A stretch of DNA of 64,000 nt, taken from assembly GCA_963682175.1 (NCBI GenBank), contig OY821782.1, positions 25,255,741 to 25,319,740 of the forward strand, given 5' to 3'. The stretch is from Triglochin maritima (Eukaryota; Streptophyta; Magnoliopsida; Alismatales; Juncaginaceae). Position numbers and translations under genes: made by a program. Positions 33,487 through 44,222 of the stretch are shown in pieces. Positions within the stretch are counted from its first letter, which is position 1, and each line of letters starts with the position of its first letter. The notes beneath the pieces are model-generated. The model was not told the origin of the DNA. It saw only the letters and a program-made list of their open reading frames with translations, and did not search any database.

Positions 33487-35034
33487 TGATTGATTCGTTT
33501 TATATTAACCGCAAGTGCACGGCCGCGTTGAAGCAGTGGCAAATACGGGTCGATCCACAGGGAGGTGTGTCGACTTTTGGTTTGTGCGAAGGCGAGTAGG
33601 AAAGAAAGGGGAGAAAGGTTGGTTACACTAAACTACATTAAAATGCAAAAGGAAATGGAAGATAGCAATAAAACTAAGCCCCATAGGGGGTAGAGAAGAG
33701 AGTGTGAATAAAAATATATGTGTATGCGTGTGTGTGTTCAATTAAGCTCATCAAAACATGTAGTGCATGAAAACATAAAACTACATCCAACTTTGCCTCC
33801 ACATGAAATAAGATAACACAATATCATTAAAACATACAACACAACAATTGGAATGAAGCTAAATGAACTCGTGTATAAAGATTAGACCCTACTATGCTTC
33901 CACATGAAATAAGATAACCCAATATCATTAAAACATACAAGGCATTAACCAAGGTAAAGGCCACAAGAGCACATACACTACAAGTCATGTTTCCAATATT
34001 AATTCGATTCTTATCCTCACCTCATCATTCCCCATAAAATAGGTCCACTAGTCTAAGCATATGCTAAGCTTCATTCAAGAGCATTGGCATATCAAAGACA
34101 AGAGTGAAATCCCATTAGATGGTTATGGAAATCATGTAAGGCTCAAAGGATTAAGATAACACACACCTAATACATCATATTATTGATATCACATATTTCT
34201 CCACCCCCCAAATGGGGATGGAACTACTCACTACTCATTACACTAACTACATTAACAAAATGAAACATTATACTGAAATGAAACTAAACTAATATTAAAG
34301 AAACTAAAAGGACATAAAACTAAAGAAGCATACAAGAATTAGAAGACAAGATTAAAAGAAACATAAAAAAATTATTTTATTAAAGTGACTCACATTGAAG
34401 GTAGCACTCTTCTCTATCTTGATTTTTGCTTCAAGGCTTACTCCAAGTAAAGAGAATGCCACCAAGCAATGGGTAGTTTACAATAAAAGGTGAAGAGTTC
34501 AATTTATAGCCATAGAAAAAGGTAATCCGAGACAATCCCCCGGTATGGGACTAAACAAATACCAAAAATAGACTAACATACTCTAATACACGCGCCCCAG
34601 AAATCTTAGCGGACCCGGGCCAACCCGTACAGCCCATTCGCTGTCCCAGACCGCCAATTGGCGGTCTACTAGATCCGGATCCATCTGCTTTTCATTCTGG
34701 GTTTTTCTTGATGTATTTCTTGGTCTTGGATGCATCTATTTCGCTTGTTGGAGCTCCGACCCGAATAGAATTGCCAAAATACTCCCCATGATGGTGTGCA
34801 GTATTCTTGTTTGCTCATTGGTCCTTCTATCTTGCATTCAGGTCCTTTGATCTTGCATCTTAGTCCTTGAGGCTTTTAACTCATTCCTTTTTCCTACTTT
34901 TGGGTCCTTTTATGCTTCTTATCTTCAAACCACTTTATTTTTGAAATTCAAACATAAAACGCATCACGTAGCATTGCTTAGGTTTAAGATAATGGATATA
35001 AGATACAAATATAAGCATGAAATGATGTCAATCA
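33487..35034 (-). repeat. Nested Athila-like element, 5' LTR
   Basis: About 1548 bp, beginning TGATTGATTCG and ending GATGTCAATCA in plus reading. It is the partner of 27736-29295. Confidence 0.9.
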
Positions 35035-35399
35035 TTGATTGTTAGATTAAGACTCCAAAACGCTACGAAGGAGGGGTTGTCCCATAAAAGATAAGGTGGC
35101 TATCACCCTTTCCTTCGCCCCCACAAACCACACTAATCGAGAGCCTAATTTTTAAAATCAAGTAGACATTGCCCCTAAGGATCTCAGACGCATTAGGAGA
35201 GTGTTCCGGTCACGACCGTCATGGCCTGATCGGCGTTGCCCACTTTGTCGATTGTAGGAGAGATGAGATCTCCGGATCTTGGCTCACTTGCTGGGCTTTA
35301 TGGTCCTCGTCGTAGGGAGGTGAGGCGTGTTGAGGCTATGTGACCTCGCAGATAGGCGTTATCTAGCTGTAAGGACCTATAGCGTCCTTATGAATTTTT
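35035..35399 (+). other. Outer Athila leader, second part
   Basis: Resumes after the nested insertion with TTGATTGTTAGATTAAG and carries the leader landmarks also seen at 2740-3245 and 52740-53110. It passes into gag with the gag amino half missing. Confidence 0.7.
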
Positions 35400-36300
35400 A
35401 CGAGAGTCTTCACATCCCGTCCTGAATGCTCCTTGAGTCCATGTGTCATGGAGAGTTCTTAGGAAAGGATGAAAGGGAGCCATGGGCTTTCCTAGAAGAC
35501 CTTGCTGAGGAAACCATGCAATGGGAGAGTGTAAGGGAACCACCTGCATCATCTAGCATAGGAGCGAGGATCGTAAATGTAAACTTGACTAGATCGGGTG
35601 CCATATTTGTCGTCGATACCACTACGGCCACCCAGGCACGCATGGCGGCCTTAATACACCGTATGGATTCGATTGAGCTCCAAAACCAGCACGATGTATC
35701 TCATGAGTCTGCATCTGGTTCAGTTTCATGTCATTTATGTGGTAGGATAGGTCATATAGGGGGTGAGTGTGCATCCATTCCTCCTGAGATGGAACATGTA
35801 AATGCCATCTATGATAGATCCAGGAATGACCCATATTCATCATCATCTAACCCTGGATGGAGGAATCACCCTAATTTTTCATGGAACCATAACAATACCC
35901 CAGGTGGTCCTTCAAACTTTGCTTGACCACCTAACCGTCCACACTACCTTCCCATGCATTCACAGGCTCATCAGCCAACCCACCAGGTTTCCCAAATTCA
36001 AACAACTTGGAAACCCGGTTTAATTCGCTTGACAACTTAACTCGTGGACTTGAGAACTCTGTAAAAAAATTTATGTCGTCCACGAGTCAAGTCCTTACTT
36101 GGAATCAGCAAACCATCAAATCTCTTGAGCTTCAGATGGGCCAGTTGGCTCAGTCTGTACATGAAAGAGAGAGAGAGGGAGTCTGCCTAGCCAACCTGTG
36201 GCTAACCCCCGTGCTCAACAGCACTCGAACATGCAAAATGCAAGTTCAAGACCACAGGGGGGCAAGTGAACTACGTGGAAGAACATGTGGACCATGTTAA
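35400..36300 (+). pseudogene. Outer Athila gag, amino-terminally deleted
   Basis: Open frame 35426-35926 contains FLGKDEREPWAFLEDLAEETMQW, then CHLCGRIGHIGGEC (a CX2CX4HX4C knuckle), then an Asn/Pro-rich linker (NPGWRNHPNFSWNHNN). An in-frame TGA at 35924-35926 replaces the Arg found in the copy at 51296-51625. The tail continues around 36007-36180 (LENSVKKFMSSTSQVL, LELQMGQLAQSVHERERE), the coiled segment typical after Athila knuckles. The capsid-like domain is gone; sequence switches from leader to mid-gag at about 35390. Gag forms the particle and packages RNA. Confidence 0.8.
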
Positions 36301-36343
36301 TGCCATTGTGACCCTGAGAAATGGGAAGTAGGTCAACAACCAC

Positions 36344-37540
36344 GTGTCCTTGCCAGAAAATTCATCTGTGCAGACCCATTGTGGGAATGATTGTGAGAAA
36401 CAGGCCGAGGGTGAGAGTAATACACCAACGCCTCCTTCTCCGGCTCCGTCCAAGACATACCTACCAAAAGCTCCTTATCAAGTAGGTTGTTTAAGAAACA
36501 CAGTGAATGTCAACATTCCTTTGTTAGACATGATTCAACAAATACCTCCCTATGCAAAATTCCTGAAGGATCTCTGTACAACTAAGAGGAAAACCAACGT
36601 CCCTAGCAAAGCCTTTTTGGCGGCTAATGTGAGCTCGATCATTTCGAACCCTACATACGTAAAATTGAAGGACCTGGGTAGTCGAACAATTTCATGTATC
36701 ATTGGGGACTCTGACATTAATAATATTTTGCTAGATCTAGGGTCGGCGGTTAACCTCTTACCAGCTTCTATGTATCAACGATTAAGCCTAGGCACTCTCA
36801 AGCCTACGAAAACAACTTTGCAATTGGCTGATCGTTCGATCAAAGTCCCGTTGGGGGTCATTGAAGTTGTCCTAATCAAGGTCAGTGATTTCATATTTCC
36901 TATTGACTTCGTAGTCCTTGAGATGGAACCAATTAAGACTACCCACTCTCAGATTCCATTGATTTTGGGTATACCTTTTTTGGCGACGTCATATGCCTTG
37001 ATCATTTGTCGTACTGGACTCATGAAATTGTCATTCGGGAACTTGACCGCGACATTCCATGTGTTCAATATGTCCAGGCAGCCAGTATCTTTCGAGGACC
37101 CCATGGAAGTCAATCTTATCCGGGACCTGGAAGAAGAAATAGAAGAAGAGTACCCCATGATTCATGAAAATATAAGTGCTTACATCATGGACGATTCCGA
37201 TCATGAAGAGGATGGGGGCGAGTTGAGCAATGATGTGCATGTTATTCAGTACATGCGAGCTCCTCCTATCTTACATCTCGAGCTAGATATCACGCCTCGC
37301 CTTGTGGAACCACCCACAGTTGAGCTTAAAGAACTCCCTAAGGAACTGAAACACGTTTTTCTCGGTCCCAACAAGTCATTTCTGGTGATTATTTCATCGA
37401 TGTTGACTGGTGATCAGGAAGAACACCTGGTTCAAGTCCTAAAGGAGCACAAATCAGCCATTGGGTGGTCCTTGAGGGACATCAAAGGGATAAGTCCCGA
37501 CGTCGTGCAACACCACATCTTTATGGAGGATGAGGCATGA
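36344..37540 (+). pseudogene. Outer Athila pol, protease part
   Basis: A 398-codon frame, in the same frame as the RT that follows, ends at a TGA (37538-37540) where relatives have a sense codon. The retropepsin core is LLDLGSAVNLLPASMYQ (nt ~36726-36780), the plant Athila form of the D(S/T)G-type site. FIFPIDFVVLEM and IPLILGIPFLATS (the ILG flap-end motif) follow. Downstream is an acidic linker (EEEIEEEYPMIHENISAYIM) and the segment VLKEHKSAIGWSLRDIKGISP that leads into RT. The enzyme would process gag-pol. Confidence 0.85.
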
Positions 37541-37576
37541 CCACATCGCGACCCACAAAGGCATTTAAATCCAGCC

Positions 37577-38941
37577 ATGACAAAAGTAGTTAAGAAAGAG
37601 ATCATCAAGTGTTTAGATCATGACATCATTTTCCCCATTTCGGACAGTGCTTGGGTAAGTCCTGTCCAGGTTGTGCCCAAGAAGTCGGGTATCACAGTTG
37701 TCCAGAATTACAACAATGAGCTTGTACCCACACAACTTCAAACTGGGTGGCGAGTTTGTATTGACTATAGGAAGTTGAACGCGGTTACGCGTAAGGACCA
37801 CTTCCCTCTACCTTTCATCCACCAGATGTTGGAGAGACTCGCCGGGCACGCCTGTTATTGTTTCCTTGAAGGTTATTGGGGGTACAATCAAATCCCATTC
37901 GCCCCCGAAGACGAGGAGAAAACCACGTTCACTTATCCTTTTGGGATATTTGCTTATAGACGGATGCCTTTTGGACTATGCAATGCACCGGCAACATTCC
38001 ATCGTTGCATGTTAAGTATCTTTTCCGATATGGTCGAGAACTTCCTTGAGATCTTCATGAATGATTTCTCAGTTCATGGCACCTCCTTTGATGAGTGCTT
38101 GCACCACCTGAGCCTTGTTCTCAAAAGGTGTTTTGAAACGAACTTTGCCCTTAATTGGGAAAAGTGTCATTTTTTGTTTACAAAAGGCATCGTCTTGGGT
38201 CATGTGGTATCTCGGGATGGTATCGAGGTGGATAGGGCAAAAATTGAGCTTATTTCTAATCTTCCACCACCCATCTCGGTAAAAGAAATCCGTTTATTCC
38301 TTGGACACACCGGTTTTTACCGGCGATTTATTAAGGATTTCAGCAAAATAGCTCGCCCCTTGACGAGCTTGCTTGCTAAAGGTACCCCTTTTGAGTTCAC
38401 ACCCGAGTGCATGACTGTGTATGAGTTTCTGAAGCGTGAGTTGACCTCCGCTCCTATTATTAAGGCACCGGTGTGGACACTACCTTTTGAGCTGATGTGT
38501 GATGCATCTCATTACGCGATAGGAGAGGTTTTGGGTCAGAAAGTCGACAAATTGCCTCATGTGATCTACTATGCAAGTCATACTCTCAATGACGCCCAAC
38601 TCAACTACTCCGTTACTGAGAAAGAGTTCCTCGCGATCATATTTGCGTTGGAAAAATTTCGCCAGTACCTCATTGGGTCGCTTGTCATTATCTACACTGA
38701 TCACTCAGGTCTCCGCTACCTTTTGTCTAAAAAGGATGCGAAACCTCGTCTCCTGCATTGGATCTTGTTGTTACAAGAATTCGACCTTGAAATACGGGAC
38801 AAGAAGGGATGTGAGAATGTCGTGGCTGATCACGTCTCTCGCATCCCCGTTGATCTTTCACCGGATCCACCGGTGAACGAGTTCATCCCTGATGAGAACC
38901 TTATGGCAACAACCTCACCCACTGGTTCACTGACATTGTGA
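37577..38941 (+). pseudogene. Outer Athila pol, reverse transcriptase and RNase H
   Basis: A 454-codon open frame. RT motifs in order: [64 protein letters not shown], then the catalytic box FMNDFSVHG. The normal Athila box is FMDDF; residue 162 is Asn (AAT at 38060-38062) in place of the first catalytic Asp, which should abolish polymerisation. RNase H follows: [48 protein letters not shown]. The frame ends at 38941, and the next pol segment ([13 protein letters not shown]) is in another frame. Confidence 0.92.
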
Positions 38942-40219
38942 ACTATTTAGCAACCGGGGAGGTGCCGGCTCATTGGAGACACAGTGAGACAGTGAAATTC
39001 AAGTCGCTAGTAAAGCAGTTCTATTGTGATGATCCCTACTTATTAAGGTATTGTGCCGATCAAATCATAAGGAGGTGCATTCCCGACGACGAGATTCAGA
39101 GTGTCTTGTCCTTTTGCCATAAGGAGGCATGTGGTGGGAACTTCGGTGCCAAGAAAAACTATGCCAAAGTACTCCAATGCGGTTTTTAATGGCCCACGTT
39201 GTTCCAAGATGCTTTTGCAAAGCATGCGATAGGTGGCAACAGGTGGCCGCATTGGCAGACGAGATATGATGCCACTCAATCCTATCTTAGTGGTCAACAT
39301 GTTTGATGTTTGGGGAATTGACTTCATGGGTCCTTTCCCCGTGTCCCATGGTCACACTTACATCCTTGTAGCGGTCGATTATGTGTCAAAGTGGGTTGAA
39401 GCAATCCCCACTCGCACTAACGATCACAAGGTTGTGATCAAATTTCTTAAAGAACACATCTTTGCGAGGTTTGGGACACCTCGGTGTATCATAAGTGATC
39501 AGGGGACACACTTTGTGAACCGATCCCTTGAGGCAGTGCTGAGGAAATACTCCATCATGCATAAGTTGGCCACACCTTATCATCCTCAAACTTGTGGCAA
39601 AGTGGAAATTTCCAACCGTCAACTCAAACAAATTCTTGAGAAAATGGTTAATGCTACAAGGAAAGATTGGTCCGTCAAGCTTAATGATGCATTGTGGGCT
39701 TTCCGTACAGCATTTAAAGCCGACCTTGGCATGTCCCCCTACCGGCTAGTTTATGGCAAAGCTTGCCATCTTCCGGTAGAACTTGAGCACCGGGCATTAT
39801 GGGCAATCAAACATCTTAACATGAGTCTTGATGTTTCCGGTGCCAATTGCAAGTTAGACCTCAACGACTTGGAGGAGTTGAGAAATGAAGCATATGAGAA
39901 TGCCAAGATCTGCAAGTCCCACACTAAAAAATTTCACGACCACTTGGTGCGAATCAAAACCTTCGAGGTGGGACAAAAGGTCTTGATCTATAATTCTCGC
40001 CTCCACTTGTTTCCGGGGAAACTTCAGAGTCGTTGGTCAGGGCCCTTTATTGTTTTAACCGTCTCCCCTCATGGGGCGGTTGAGATTCCGAATCCAAGGA
40101 ATGGGGATGTGTTCAAAGTTAATGGACAACACCTCAAACCGTACTTGGAAGGGACCACGACAGAGGTCGAGGAGGAAGTCATGTCTTTGCACGAACTCCC
40201 CACGGATGTGGTCACTTGA
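38920..40219 (+). pseudogene. Outer Athila pol, integrase
   Basis: The H2C2 region is split: FCHKEACGGNFGAKKNYAKVL lies in 38938-39189, which ends at a [11 protein letters not shown] in another frame (39205-39240) has Trp where the second Cys of the usual CDRC is expected. The core then runs open from 39233 to 40219 (328 codons), back in the main pol frame. It shows GIDFMG (D30), ISDQGTHF (D89) and [16 protein letters not shown] (E125), a D,D(35)E spacing. After it come [21 protein letters not shown] and the carboxyl SRWSGPFIV segment. The catalytic triad is intact, but the zinc finger is not. Confidence 0.9.
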
Positions 40220-40516
40220 TGTGATCCATCCCTTCATTTGTTCGTAGATATCATTGTGTTGTTAAAAGAAAAAATGAACAAAATGAGGAAAAGAAAAAAA
40301 TTGGAAGGCTTTTTTGATATTTTCCCTTTCCTATGTTAATAACGTGTGATTCCCTTGCCCTACGTATTTGTCCAGCAGAAGAAAATGTGTCTTTCCCTTT
40401 GCTTTCTCCGCCACCAAAATTCCACCCCCCAATCGCACGAACAAATCGCTAACCAGTGGTTTTGCACCGCCAATCGGCGGTTTGTTGTGCTCAGTTTTCA
40501 TTTTCTCTTCGTCTAG
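40220..40516. other. Spacer between integrase and the downstream ORF
   Basis: About 300 bp without a frame. It contains a CGCCAATCGGCGG inverted sequence near 40468. Confidence 0.5.
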
Positions 40517-41558
40517 GTGTGTAATTTTGGGTTTTCTGTTGGTTTCGTTGTTGGGTTTCTATTTTGCTGTTGGGATCGGCGTACGGTGGTCTCCTCTCCT
40601 CTCGCGCAGTGTTCGTCTTCTCCGTCATGTGCTACCCCGTTAAAGCTGGCCAAGGTATGTGCAGGTATGGCCAGCCACCTTTTAATTCCAGAACTCATTT
40701 TTGCCTCCGTGATTTGTGAATTCGGAGAACCCTTCTACGATCGAATCGTAGCTAAAGGGTGGTACCATTTGTTGTATGAGGGCGACGAATCCATGTACGT
40801 AGAGCCTCTCGTACATGAGTTGTTCACTAAACTCGAGTGTGACCAGACGGAGCACTCGAGATTAGTGTCACTCTTAGAGGGGTGAAGCACACCGTGACAC
40901 CCCAATTAATCTCCGACGCGACTGGGATCCCCATAGTCGATGAGCTCGCACGTACCCACGACATTAATTTTTACCGATCTATGCTTGGGCGCGGGCAACC
41001 TATATCATCGCATGGGGGAGTACCTAATGCACACATTTACTCCAATTTGCACATTGTAGCCAGGTGGGTGTGTAGAAATGTGTTGGCCATGAGCGGACCT
41101 CCACATTTTTCACACCTAGGTTACGAATCGTGTATAGTCTGATGGGTGGTTCACCTCACTGCATTTGTCGAACATTGTTTGACGTTTTGGTGAATGCTAA
41201 GCTGAAAGAAATACACTGTTTGCCTACTCTGGTTACCAAATTGTGTGGCATGTTGGACATCCCACAATTTGAGCGCATTCTGAGGCACCAAGGCACCGAC
41301 ATCGAGGTAGCGAAGATGACCCCGTCATTTCGCCATTGCCTTCCTGAGACATGGGTGCCTGACTACATGGAGGACGATGTTAGAGACAGTTCCTCAAGCT
41401 CGTCTGTGAACTCAGGAACACTCTTTAACACCGACATTTCTGAGATGGCGGTCGAGCAGCAAAACGTCATCTTAGCAAAACAAAACTGGAAGATCTATAG
41501 GAAATTGTCGGCTCTTGAGAGAGGTGCCTCTTCGGTAACCTCTGGCCGCCGACATTAG
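40517..41558 (+). pseudogene. Outer Athila ORF in the env-like position
   Basis: Three overlapping open stretches in different frames (40517-40885, 40882-41142, 41130-41558) read as one protein with two frameshifts. The start has a hydrophobic run (MCNFGFSVGFVVGFLFCCW), but the later FGEPFYDRIVAKGWYHLLYE, RWVCRNVLAMSGPPHFSHLG and LFDVLVNAKLKEI resemble the 'putative plant transposon protein' family found downstream of Athila integrase. The carboxyl end (VEQQNVILAKQNWKIYRKLSALE) may form a coiled coil. Athila ORFs at this place have been called env-like; no fusion peptide or clear carboxyl membrane anchor is visible. Function unknown. Confidence 0.65.
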
Positions 41559-42856
41559 TCCGGTACACCCTATCCACGCATTGGTACCATTTTGCCATAC
41601 ATTGAGGACAATGCATGGATTAGGTGTGGGGGGTGTTTTCACGTTTGTACATTGTTTGTGTGTCTTTTTGTTTTATTTTTCTTTTGGTTGTACTGCTAGG
41701 GTCATGTTAGTGTGTCGCATTTAACATTGATATATCTGCTTGCCATGATCCTTGGGTGACTTGTCTTCTTTTGCTTGCCTAGTGCTTTAAAATTTTCACA
41801 TTTCTTTCAAAATCTTCACGTGTTTGCAAAAGAAAATGTTTTTGTAGGTTTTGCGTGTCTTTAGCATGTGCAAAACCGTTGAGAGGCAAAGTAAAAAGAA
41901 AGCTCCCAAAATTTTCTTTAACATGATGCATTAGGATGTCTAGTTTACTGGCTTTAGGTCTTATCTAGTCATTAGGATGTACCCTGGTTTTCCCTCGGGG
42001 GGCGAGTAATCATAGGGTTTCAGCACTCAAACATTTAAAGAAGTCCACCCCGAACCTAGTGAGTCAAATAATTCGTGTCTGTTAGTATAAGGAGGTTTGT
42101 CATACTCAAGGGCCCTTTATCTCTTTTTGTGAAACTTAAGTGTAGGGGTTTTGGTTCCCATGTAGATAAATAAATAAGTGGTGTTCTCTCTTCTCGTACG
42201 ACTCCTATCACTCGGGAGAGTAAGTCTGAGGGGACTTTGTGCCTGGTGCTTTCGAGTGATCTAACTTGGGATGCTCCGACCGAACTCCTGTTACATGGGT
42301 GGTAGGGATCGCCCAATGTGGAGATTTGGGGGAAGGTGTACATGATAGTGTAAGTCCTCATAGGCAATGATGCCGAAACCTGACCCTGGAAGAATCAAAC
42401 ACCAACCAATAAAATGCTCCAAAGAAAGTGAAAAAAAAGAAAAAAAAGTCAAATAAGAACCTCAATGGACTTTACACATTGTATCACATTCAAAAGTTAA
42501 GGTTGCCCATGTCTTCCCCTTAAGTCCTTAACTAACTTTCACGAATAACTCATTAGGCTAGGTGTGTGAACCTATTACTAATATAGAGTCGACCCATAGT
42601 ATTACCGCCTCCATGATAGACAAAATAAGTCCAACGAGTCGTGTTGCAAGATTGAATAATGCATCTTTCTTCGGATTTTGTGGGTGTATCCGCTTAAAAA
42701 CACTCAGGAGACAACACTCCTTCTCCTTGGCGACAAGGAGGTTTAACGGCTTGTTGCATGTGCTAAGTGCAACCGTGATTCCTACGAAAGTGAGTTAGGA
42801 TTTCTTGTTTTTCGTATGCTTTTCGCTTTCTTTGTTTTGCTCGGGACTAGCAAAAG
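41559..42856 (+). other. Outer Athila 3' untranslated region
   Basis: The non-coding stretch is shared in reverse with 29296-30640 and 58288-59620. It contains 'aggacaatgcatggattaggtgtggggggtg', a GGTTTTCCCTCGGGGGGCGAG segment and an A/G-rich run near 42420-42450. No gene. Confidence 0.7.
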
Positions 42857-42873
42857 TTAGGTGTGGGGGTATT
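42857..42873 (+). other. Polypurine tract of outer Athila
   Basis: TTAGGTGTGGGGGTATT lies directly before the 3' LTR start at 42874. The same tract precedes the LTR in the nested element and in the element at 56839. Confidence 0.75.
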
Positions 42874-44217
42874 TGATTGACATCATTTCATGCTTACATC
42901 TGCATCTTATATCCATTATCTTTCACCTAAACAATGCTACGTGACGAGTTTTATGTTTGAATTTCAGAAATAAAGAGGTTTGAAGAGAAGAAGCATAAAA
43001 GACCCAAAAACAGGAAAAGGGACTGAGTTGAGAAACTCGAGGACTAAGATGCAAGATCGAAAGACCTGAATGTAAGAATGAAAGACCAATGAGCAAACAA
43101 GAATACTCCACACCATCATGGGGAGTATTTTGGCAATTCTATTCGGGTCGGAGCTCCAACAACCTACTCGGATGCATCAAACATGAAGAAAATAAAGCCA
43201 GACAACAACACACCAAATCCAGGCCGGATCCAAACCATATAAACTGCCAATTGGCGGTCGGTGTGGGTCCCAATCCGCTAAGACTTTGGTGGGTCATGTA
43301 TTAGGGTGTATTTAGTCTATTTGTGGTATATGTTTAGTCCCATACCAGTTGATTGTCCCAGATTACCTTTTTCTATGGCTATAAATAGAACTCCTCCTCC
43401 TCCTTTTGTATTTACTCATTGCTTGGTGGCATTCTCTCTACTTGGAGTAAGCCTTGGAGCAAAATGTCAAGGTGAAGAAGAATGCTACCTTCAATGTGAG
43501 TCATCTAATAAAATAAATTTTCCATTGTTTTGTTCTTATGTTGTTTCTTTATACATGCTTAGCTTAGTTTTATTTCTTTGATTCTACGATAAAGTAGTTA
43601 GAATGTTTCTTTTCTTCTTTAGTTTAATTGTTAGAGTAATGTGTAGTGAGTAGATCCATCCCCCTTTGGGGGCGGAGATGATGTTCATACATGCATTAAA
43701 GAATGAATATGAATGCTTTATATTTTGATTGTGTTGATAAATGTGAATGTATGCTTGCTTGTTAGATTAGAATACTACACTTGTTAGACACCTCCCATGC
43801 TTGTTTAGGTTCTGAAATAACCAACTTGTGTATATGAATGTTAATCTACTAGGTTAGTGAATGGATTGATAGGTTTTGCCATAACCTTTAGACACTTACT
43901 ATGCATGAAAACACTACCTACATTTGTGCCTATAGAATGCATTCTTCACCATCTTTTTACATGTGTGCACACACTCCACCCCTTAGGGGTTTAGCATTTC
44001 TGATTTCCAGCTTTCAATTTCCCTCGCTTTCGTTTTCCTTGTTTGATGCTTACTCGTTTAGTGTAGTTAGTCTAGTTTAGTGTAATCACAACTTCTTCCA
44101 CTCTTTTCCCACTTGCCTTTGAACAAACCAGAGTCTACACACCTCCTTGTGGATTGACCCGTATTTTCCACCGCTTCAATGCGGTCGTGCACTTACGGTA
44201 TTTAAAATGTATCAACA
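42874..44217 (+). repeat. Outer Athila 3' LTR
   Basis: Begins TGATTGACATCATTTC and ends GTATCAACA; 1344 bp. TATAAATA is at 43380-43387. Confidence 0.92.
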
Positions 44218-44222
44218 GTGAT
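44218..44222. repeat. Athila target-site duplication GTGAT, right
   Basis: Partner of 25744-25748. The copia LTR resumes from here. Confidence 0.85.

Larger units (their letters stand above)
27736..35034 (-). mobile_element. Nested Athila-like element (minus), pol-less
   Basis: LTRs at 27736-29295 and 33487-35034, a primer site (reversed CCCCGGCAACGGCACCA near 33463-33480) and a polypurine tract (reversed ACCCCACACCT near 29299) give a complete 7.3-kb element. The flanks are TTGAA (27731-27735) and TTGAT (35035-35039), a 4/5 target duplication. The interior is only 4.2 kb and codes for a gag-like zinc-knuckle protein and a second ORF with an RT-like shard. There is no protease, full RT or integrase, so it would depend on another Athila for its enzymes. 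Confidence 0.88.
25749..44217 (+). mobile_element. Outer Athila-type Ty3/gypsy element, complete ends, 18.5 kb with nested insert
   Basis: Two LTRs (25749-27108 and 42874-44217), a tRNA-Asp-type primer region after the 5' LTR, gag, protease, RT/RNase H, integrase, a further ORF, a polypurine tract and GTGAT target duplications define a structurally complete element. A second Athila-like element (27736-35034) inserted in its leader in opposite orientation. Without that insert the element is about 11.2 kb, within the usual Athila range. Gag has lost its amino half, and pol has stops, frameshifts and a catalytic mutation. Confidence 0.93.

Noticed and set aside
36344..40219. Outer Athila pol as an intact, expressed gene
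   Set aside because: In-frame TGA at 37538, a frameshift near 38920, TAA at 39187, a damaged zinc finger and the D-to-N change in RT rule out an active product, although long open stretches remain.
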